In this document: in pieces, positions 57,101-64,000 of the stretch | Layout of the letters: each line of letters opens with the position of its first letter | Position numbering within the stretch: position 1 is the stretch's first letter | Source: Xiphias gladius | Taxonomy: Eukaryota; Chordata; Actinopteri; Istiophoriformes; Xiphiidae | Length of the DNA: 64,000 bases | Assembly (NCBI RefSeq): GCF_016859285.1 | Contig: NC_053403.1 | Coordinates: 19,993,448 to 20,057,447 of the forward strand | Reading direction: 5' to 3' | The notes under the pieces: model-generated | Database searches by the model: none | What the model was told of the DNA's origin: nothing | What the model saw: the letters and a program-made list of their open reading frames with translations, nothing else | Program-made: the position numbers and the translations under genes

Positions 57101-60100
57101 CATAATCCTGCGCTGTCAGTGTAAAATGTCTTGAATGAGGAAAACATAAACACTCTTTGTAATATGCAAATGAAAATGAAAACCACACTCTTTTCCCTTT
57201 GATTTTTAAGTTTTAGAAAGTTTTCAGTATTACTTAGAAATAAAAAGCACACTTAGTAAATTTACATTTTAACTGAGACTTTATTATCCAGGCTACTATT
57301 TGGTATTTGCATTTTCTATGTTAACAAACTACATTTGCAAAAAATACATCCATATAAATGTGCCATTTTGTAGCATTCTTCGATATTAACATAAACTGTG
57401 GATTGTAACTGTAATTTTAGGATTTAAAATTCAACAGAAACATCTAGGGAACAAAATCACACACAAATTTATTAGGACAAAAGAAGTTCTTACCACTTTC
57501 TGTGAATAACCCACAAGTTGCACTTTGCTGAGGGCAGAGTTCACCACCTGCATACTGTAGGATCGCTTCCACGTCCACACATCCACCGCATCCTTCAGTG
57601 GGCCTGGGAGCAGCCTAAGACAACACCATAATTTTGTCAGTGAAATGTGAAATGAAACAGCATTATAAAAATGAACAAATTAAAACCAAAGCAAGACAAG
57701 TTAGATAGTAAGAACACAGAAAAGTAACCAGTAAAAAGCTAGCAGATGATTTTGTTATTATGTCAAATTTTAGATTCTAAAATGAAATATATTTTACAAA
57801 CCACCCAAAGAAAATTTGTACTTGCTCTTCTTTTTGTAAGTTCTTTTTGTAAGTTCTTAATTTGAATGTGACAGAATACCTACCTTTGTATTTCCTTATT
57901 TTTCCAGCAGGTGGCACACTGGGCTTTGGGAACTCTCTCCATGAAGTTCACTAACTCTTCCATCAGTAGTCTGAACAAAGAACAGCAAGCAGCAGGATAT
58001 CTTAAATATCTAAAAAAAAAAAAACCAGCTGCTGTCTTTTGGTTTAAGATATGACATTAACAGAAGTTCTCGAGCTTACATACAATATTCTTCAAACTCA
58101 AAACCAAACAAAACCAAAACACAGTGGTTTAGACCTCTGGATAAGTGTCCTTACCTGCCAATCTGCAGGGTGGGTTCTGTGGCATACACTGTCCCTGTAA
58201 AGCCTGTGTGTTCAGTGATGTAGGGCAAGGCCATCATACAGTGGTAGTTGGAGATAAGGATGACATCAATGGTAGATAGATCCAGCAGTTCTCTCTGTGG
58301 TTGATATAAATGGTAAAGTTAATTAATTTAAACTAAATACGTATTACTATATCAAGTATAGCATTTATTATTATTCACATTTCAACTGCAGCTTTTGGAA
58401 GTGAAAAATAACTATAGCAATTATACTTTCTTTATCATAGTCATTATTATCATAGAGAATATTGTTATTGATCATAGCTTTTTGTGAACATCAAAACAGG
58501 CCACTAGCCAAATGCTGAAAATTTTGTCCAGTATAGCATTGTAATCCCTCGTCCACCATTTTACATGTTGTAATCAATTTTTCTGACCATCTAGAGAGCC
58601 AAGCATTTGTCCAGTCAGCTTTTGTCTGTATTCAGTTTTGGGGAGGTGAAATAGAAGATGCCAGGAGGACAATGTTGATAAGCGCTACAAAATCATTCTT
58701 TGTAGTTATACTGCAGGAATTACTATAATCCGTGGAGATAACTATTTATTTCAAGTCTGGATTCTGCAGCAAAAGACTCTCTCCTCGGTCGGTTTTCAAG
58801 GTACTTTGCGTTCACGATGGTCCTGTTGCCTTTCTCCCTGTTTGTTTTAGATCCTCGTCTGTTTACTCTGGTTCAGATAAATACAGTCAACCACCGCAGG
58901 GAAATGACTGATCCTCATAATAATCCATGGCATAAATTGCCATTGCATTTAGCTTTTTGAGTTTCCTCAGAAGAAAGTATAACAGCAGTGAAAGTCAGCC
59001 TCACATAAATAAACAAACTGGCATGTGCGTATGAATATGCAGGGTTCTTAGGTTTGCAAGCAAGCAGCCCCAGATGTAGATTCCTATAAGTTAGCCATAG
59101 TTGCTGTTCCTAGCGGCTACATTCTGTGTTTATTTTGCGTCAGAGTCGGAGACAAATTTTTGAAACATTTATTTGGAAAGCTGCTAGACACTCGTGCTGG
59201 TTACCCCAATATACAATGTTTTGGGCGAGTCCTTTTTTCCCCGAATCTCAACAGTGGAGTTGGCGAGTTAGTTAGCACAACTCATAGACCCACAATATTC
59301 ACATTTATGGGATTTTCGCCAAATTGAAATAAACCTGAATTATCTTTTAAACTACACAAAAGAAACACATTTTAGTTAAATATACAGTAAGTGTGGTGGA
59401 TGGTTTTCCTACCTCAGGGAGACAGAACTCAGGCTGTGAGTCCACAAACACCCGTCCCGCACATTCCTTCAGCTCCTGGAAAGATGGAAAGAAATAGTTT
59501 GTTTACTTTCGTAGGCTATCATCATAAACAAATCTTAATACATTTACACAGACATATAAAGAAACAGATAGTACTTCAAGTGATCCCACATATACAAGTT
59601 CAATTCTCAGTGAATCAGATACACCAAGAACTGCCTCTTATACCTTCTCCAAGTTTACTATTCCATCCTTAGAGACCCAGCCAGGTAGCTTGGAGAGTCT
59701 TGGGCTTAAAAGGACAAAAAAACATAAATATTCAGAATGATTCAGAACAATGGCAAGTCTGTCACCCATTAGTGACTGAATAAATAAACACTACCGCTGA
59801 TGCCAGTGATTCACCTGTGCACTAGAGGAAGGGGCAAGAAGTTGAGGACAGAGGTGGTGTCCAGTCCACAGTCCAGCATGATGGTGGTGGATTTGAATTT
59901 GAGGACATTGCAAGGCAATGTAGGATGACCAGACAGACAGTACTTTAAGACGGGAAACACCATCAGAAACACACGTGGAAGAAAAATCATGACTGTGCCA
60001 CCAATACAATACAGATCTAGTAGAAGCAGGATAAACACGACATCATAGTCAGTACAGGGGAGATATGCTGCCAGTCTGTGTGTATACCTGTAGTCTCATT

Positions 60101-60390
60101 ATGGGAAGAGAATTGCTCACTTAATTTATACAAGATTAGCCGATTGACTCCTTCTTTCTTTCGCTGGGGACTGCATGCATAGCTGAAACAATTACATAGC
60201 ATTGCTGTTATCTGCCTTGCTAGTCCGAATGGATGAGACAGGGGCCAGTAGCTGCCAAGCTAACAGAGTTAGCTAGAATAGGTGCCTTGAACGATTTGCT
60301 AACAGGCTTTTATTGACAGCTAAGGTTGGTTTGGCTACTTAAACATTAATTGCGTTCTTTACTCTTGATTTCTTTACTCACCAATTTCAT
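51140..60390 (-). CDS. ints9: Integrator complex subunit 9, complete
   Basis: 17 coding exons: 60390-60382 (MKL), 59942-59815, 59704-59644, 59475-59413, 58294-58155, 57970-57884, 57614-57494, 57010-56876, 56232-56121, 55873-55693, 54931-54871, 54347-54176, 54045-53921, 52670-52503, 52212-52114, 52002-51868 and 51316-51140. They sum to 1974 bases, 657 residues plus stop, against 658 in human. Domain order: metallo-beta-lactamase half ([37 protein letters not shown]), beta-CASP half ([71 protein letters not shown]), a basic linker PPSKKRKRV and the C-terminal domain that binds INTS11 ([32 protein letters not shown]). The zinc ligands HxHxDH of active nucleases are replaced by YHCMMAL, so it is the known inactive partner of the INTS11 endonuclease in snRNA 3' processing. 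No break seen. Confidence 0.97.
58550..59335. other. Large ints9 intron, possible repeat
   Basis: The intron between exons 4 and 5 (58295-59412) is longer than its neighbours. Its middle (CTCGTCCACCATTTTACATG; TAGATTCCTATAAGTTAGCC; GGAGTTGGCGAGTTAGTTAG) is GC-richer than the surrounding intron and looks like an inserted non-autonomous element. I could not identify its ends or family. Confidence 0.3.
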
Positions 60391-61980
60391 TTTTAGACAA
60401 ATAACGGCTGGTAAAATAGTTTCAGTTGGTCGTCTTTTCTAACACCGCATCTTTCCAGTTCTTCTTCTCTTTTCTCCAGTCGCTTTGTTTTTACGACGTT
60501 CGTTGTCTACTGCCCCCTGCAGAAGTGGAGTGTAACTTTACTCACATCAAACATATAGGCAGGTCAAACGCGCTAAATACTGACCAAAACAGCACGTATT
60601 TGCTTATAAGTAACTGCCCTGAAAAGCGCATTTGCCTCAAAAAAAGGTAAACAAAATATCGATTAAAGCGTCGATTCATAATTGCTGTCAACAAATGCAC
60701 TTGCCCATAGAATACAGGGCTGTCTATCAGATTCGTTGGCTCTAACCAGAGCTGTATATAGATCAATTCAACCAGTTTTACGAGGGACTTTGGAGGCCTG
60801 ATGTAGAGATTCTTATACAGTAATTATGACGATATTATGAGTTTGGTGGCCTATCATTAACCTACATGGTATATATGTTATATGGCCCTGTGTTAAGTTT
60901 AAGTTGGGAGACGTTTTTAGGCAGCAAAATAGGCGAGGCGACTGCTACAGAACTATGCATGAACCAAACTCTTTCCACCCGCAATTCTGGTTTAGTCCCC
61001 TCCTATGCTAGTAGTGGCTAGCTAACACAACTGTTAACTAGCTCTCGAACCGCTCCCAAATGACTCATGCCGGTACATTTATCTCGAGAAAGTCAAATTA
61101 ATTACGTGGTAATGTTGCGAAACTAGTGTGGTAACACTGGCAGCCAACGTACTTCTGTATCGCCAGTAGGCCTCGTTTTTTGTTAAAAAGTTATAATAGT
61201 CTTTTTGTGACTAATAGCTATGCTGAAGATACTGAGATAGCTCGCTTTTGAAACTACTGAGATCTATGTTTTCTCATGGGGGATTTGTACATTTATTAGG
61301 CAAGAGGACTTACGTGTAGGAAAGGACAGGTAGGGCTTGAAACGCCACATTTGTCTTGAAAGCGCTAATACAATAATTTCCTCAACATCTATAGTTAGTA
61401 GAAAACAGCTGTAAGGTTGCGTGTGCTTGTTAAATGAAGATGTGAACCTCGTCAAGTTAGAAGAAGTTAGTTAGAGCTGATGACCATTAATTACAGCTGA
61501 GTCGTTTTTTTCCCGTCCATAAAACCGATGTTGTGTTGTGCTGTGCTGTGCTGTTCTGTGCTGTTCTTACTCAAACATGGAGCTAACAATCAAAGCAGTA
61601 AAATAAGCAGTCAAAAACATTGTCAGTATCTTCGGGAAAAACTGAAGATAACAGCATACATACGTCTCATTTGTCACACATTAACAAAGAAAAAATAGAA
61701 TATTATTAATAATGTATAGGAAAAAGAGCACTGAGAATTTTTATACTGTTCAATGAAAGTGTTCAAATTGGAACTGTATCCATAATCTGCTGACAAAATT
61801 CACTTCCTGAAATCAGCGATCAGTGTCCTCAGTTTCGCTGTGCATTTTTTTTGTCAAGTCATGTTATATCTGTCGTGACTGTCATTATTTTAAGGTCATC
61901 GTAATTGCTTTCTGTAGAGGATTTTATCAAATAACGTATTTCTATATTCGACAGACCAAAGGAGGTAGAGCGTCTTCACC
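60391..61980. promoter_or_regulatory. Divergent intergenic region of ints9 and the PAF acetylhydrolase
   Basis: 1.59 kb between the two opposite start codons. The part next to ints9 (60400-60500) is GC-richer and probably holds the ints9 start site. The part next to the other gene has TATTCGACAG at about 61946-61955, a possible acceptor of a 5' untranslated exon 26 bases before its ATG. GTGCTGTGCTGTGCTGT, a short tandem run, lies at 61537-61566. No gene inside. Confidence 0.4.
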
Positions 61981-63454
61981 ATGGGGAACACCTGCAATAA
62001 TCACCTTAGGATCCCTCCAGCCAAGGGCCCCAATGCTGTGGGATGCACTGACTTCATGATGGACCAAACTGCACAGGTAGATGTTGAACCAGTTATCTGT
62101 TCTGCTATCTTCTTTCAATTCTTCATAAATAATATGACAAATAAGAAAAAGAAGGGATGAATCAGAAACGAGATGTGATTACTTGGAGATCATGACCTGT
62201 AAAAGCTGGACACATTTAATGGACTGAGCAATGTTATGTCATGTTTTACTTACATCTGCATTTAGCAATTGTGAAGAATAGCATAAGAACTATGATTTAA
62301 TCTAGAATGAGACATTGATAATCAATTCCATTATGGAATTCATTGGTCATCTTGCAGCAGTTCAACAACGACATGGCCAGAATGACAAAGTTCAGCATGA
62401 CAAAGACACAGTATCTGTACACCAAAAATGCATTTATACACATTTTGTGAACAAGATATTTGGGATGCTAGTCACATCTCAGTAAACAATAGTTGCTTAT
62501 TTGTGTGAACTTCCATTTCTGTCTTGCCAACAGGGCAGTTTCTTCCGGCTCTACTATCCTTGTCAAGAGACTGAAAAAGCAGAAACACCAGACTGGGTTC
62601 CATGCAGGGAGTATTTTAACGGTCTGGCAGACTTCATGAAAATCAACAGGACTCTCAGTGAGAGGATTTTCAACTACCTCTTTGGTAATTTAACTTCAAT
62701 TTCTAAAATGTAGAACATTTCAAATGTGTTTCATACAAATGTATGCTGTTTAAACTGGTCTTTCCAGGACCTTACTAGTGTTTTTGCATATTTTTGTTCC
62801 TTTACAACAAATTTAATATACCTTATAGTTCTGCTCTGAATGTTTCCAATTATACCTCAGCATTGTAGATTTTTGGATGGTTTCCCTTCATTTCTGTACA
62901 GTGTGAAAAAAAGGTTAGAAACTTGATTTCATCATGTAATTTTTATTTTTGTCAAAGTTGTGTTATTGTTGCACAGTAATCCTGGGAAGACTTTGTAAAT
63001 CATTTTGCCCTTTTATCTGCATTGCCAAGCAACAAAAATGCAACTTTGACAACAATGAAGGCAGAAATGATGCCCACTATATTTAAAAAGCTATTTTCAA
63101 TTCTGCAGTGTACAAAAAACACTGGTGTTGTGCTTTAGACAGCACGTTTTTTTAATTATCTTTTGTTTATTCCAGGATCCTTTAAGATCCCAGCCCACTT
63201 GGATGCTCCATTCAAATCCAATGAAAAATGTCCTGTAGTTATCTTCTCCCATGGCCTCGGAGCCTTTAGGTACACACAATGCATTTCTTATACTGCTACA
63301 GTATTTACTCAACATGAATTGGAAGTTCTGCTCACCTGTCACCTTCTATGAATGGTGTAATTGGCATGTCCTTGGTGTTTCTCAGGACTTTGTATTCAGC
63401 TATATGTGCAGAACTGGCCTCTCAGGGTTTTATTGTGGCCTCCGTGGAACACAG
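61981..63454 (+). CDS. Platelet-activating factor acetylhydrolase (PAFAH2/PLA2G7 family), 5' part
   Basis: Four coding exons: 61981-62076, 62534-62684, 63176-63269 and 63386-63454, all GT-AG with matching phases. The gene runs off the window; about a third of the protein is visible. It begins MGNTCNNHLRIPP, a glycine-2 N-myristoylation context without a signal peptide, as in intracellular PAFAH2. Family words are KGPNAVGCTDFMMD, GSFFRLYYPCQ, REYFNGLADF, CPVVIFSHGLGAFR (oxyanion-hole region) and TLYSAICAELASQGFIVASV then EHR. The catalytic GHSFGG serine exon lies beyond the window. The enzymes hydrolyse the acetyl or oxidised short chain at sn-2 of PAF and oxidised phospholipids. VGCTD and EYF.GL point to PLA2G7, the N terminus and GSFFRL.YPCQ to PAFAH2, so the orthologue is left open. 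Confidence 0.9.
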
Positions 63455-63559
63455 GTAATTGTACAAGAATTAATTAAATACACCTAGCTGATGTGTTATC
63501 TTCATGTTGATGTCAGGACTTATTTCAGTAAATATCAAAGGAAGCTTCTTATAGTAAAT

Positions 63560-64000
63560 ATATTCGGTTCCATAAGTATTTGGACAGTGACATATTTTTT
63601 GTAATTTTTGCCTCTGTACACCACCCCAATGGATTTGAAACGTAGCCATCAAGATGTGATTGAAGTGTAGACTTTCAGCGTTTGGAGGGGGGGTAACTGT
63701 TTAGGAATTACAGCCATTTGTATACATAGTCCCTCCGTTTTCAGAGGCTCAAAAGTAATTGGACAAACTAACATAATTATAAATATAAGGATTTTTTTAA
63801 AACTTGGAAAATTCTTTGCAGTCAATGGCTGCCTGAAGTCTGGGACCCATGAACATCAGTAAATGCTGAGTTTCATCCCTTGAGATGCTTTGCCAGGCCT
63901 TTACTGTAGCTGTCTTCAGTTGCTGCTTGTTTGTGGGTCTAACAAAATATCGCATTAACCATTTAGGAATTACAGCCATTTTTTATACATAGTCCCCCCA
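63560..64000 (-). mobile_element. Tc1/mariner element remnant, nested or tandem ends
   Basis: Starts TTCGGTTCCATAAGTATTTG then GACAGTGACA and TTGCCTCTGTACACCACC, the terminal part of a fish Tc1/mariner family. The minus strand at 63960-63797 encodes the transposase C-terminus: NKQQLKTATVKAWQSISRDE, then HLLMFMGPRLQAAIDCKEF. The phrase TTTAGGAATTACAGCCATTT occurs at about 63700 and again at 63962, each followed by TATACATAGTCC, so a second copy of the element end sits inside or next to the first. It lies in the intron after exon 4 of the acetylhydrolase and continues beyond the window. Transposase truncated, inactive. Confidence 0.8.

Overview
The window looks like nuclear DNA of a ray-finned (teleost) fish, probably a percomorph. 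Its genes are split by GT-AG introns and are vertebrate-specific. The sequence between them is AT-rich and dense in L2-type LINEs, a tRNA-derived SINE, hAT and Tc1/mariner DNA transposons and short hairpin elements typical of fish genomes. No LTR retroelement, bacterial feature or CRISPR array was seen. Splice sites were placed by hand from GT-AG signals and recalled family sequences; nothing was computed.

Layout. (1) 1-17.8 kb: a tandem array of serpina1-like (alpha-1-antitrypsin) units, all on the minus strand. The 14.96-17.02 kb unit is intact and encodes 408 residues with a Met-Ser reactive site. The 1.2-2.3 kb and 10.9-13.1 kb units are decayed and lack exons 3 and 4. hAT remnants, a LINE endonuclease scrap, a unit-repeat element and an L2 tail lie among them. 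(2) 18-25 kb: a LINE graveyard with a near full-length L2 joined to a second LINE, a SINE piece and a third LINE in the opposite orientation. (3) 26.1-30.3 kb: an orphan piece of serpin 3' flank, then a decayed serpina10-like gene. (4) 31.4-37.8 kb: a decayed calmin (CLMN) gene, with both CH-domain regions, part of the large acidic exon and the membrane-anchor exon still readable. (5) 37.8-41 kb: a second near full-length L2 abutting the calmin start codon. (6) 43.3-47 kb: prkrip1 (minus, no introns in the CDS) head-to-head with glrx5 (plus, two exons). (7) 47-51 kb: intergenic, with several hairpin-type repeats. (8) 51.1-60.4 kb: complete ints9 (minus, 17 coding exons, 657 residues). (9) 61.98 kb to the end: the first four coding exons of a platelet-activating-factor acetylhydrolase gene (plus), with a Tc1/mariner remnant in its next intron.

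The order serpina1 - serpina10 - clmn - glrx5 echoes the human 14q32 serpin-CLMN-GLRX5 neighbourhood (recalled knowledge), so the left two thirds look like an ancient conserved block. prkrip1, ints9 and the acetylhydrolase are not neighbours there in human as far as I recall. The genes do unrelated jobs: protease inhibition in plasma, mitochondrial Fe-S cluster transfer, splicing, Integrator snRNA/mRNA 3' processing and oxidised-phospholipid hydrolysis. The strongest points for a second look are the decayed calmin gene with its splice structure intact, the serpin array with two different fates of the reactive-site loop, the intronless prkrip1 sharing a 438-bp promoter with glrx5, and the LINE-LINE junction near 21.83 kb. 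I found no clear sign of a previously undescribed system.
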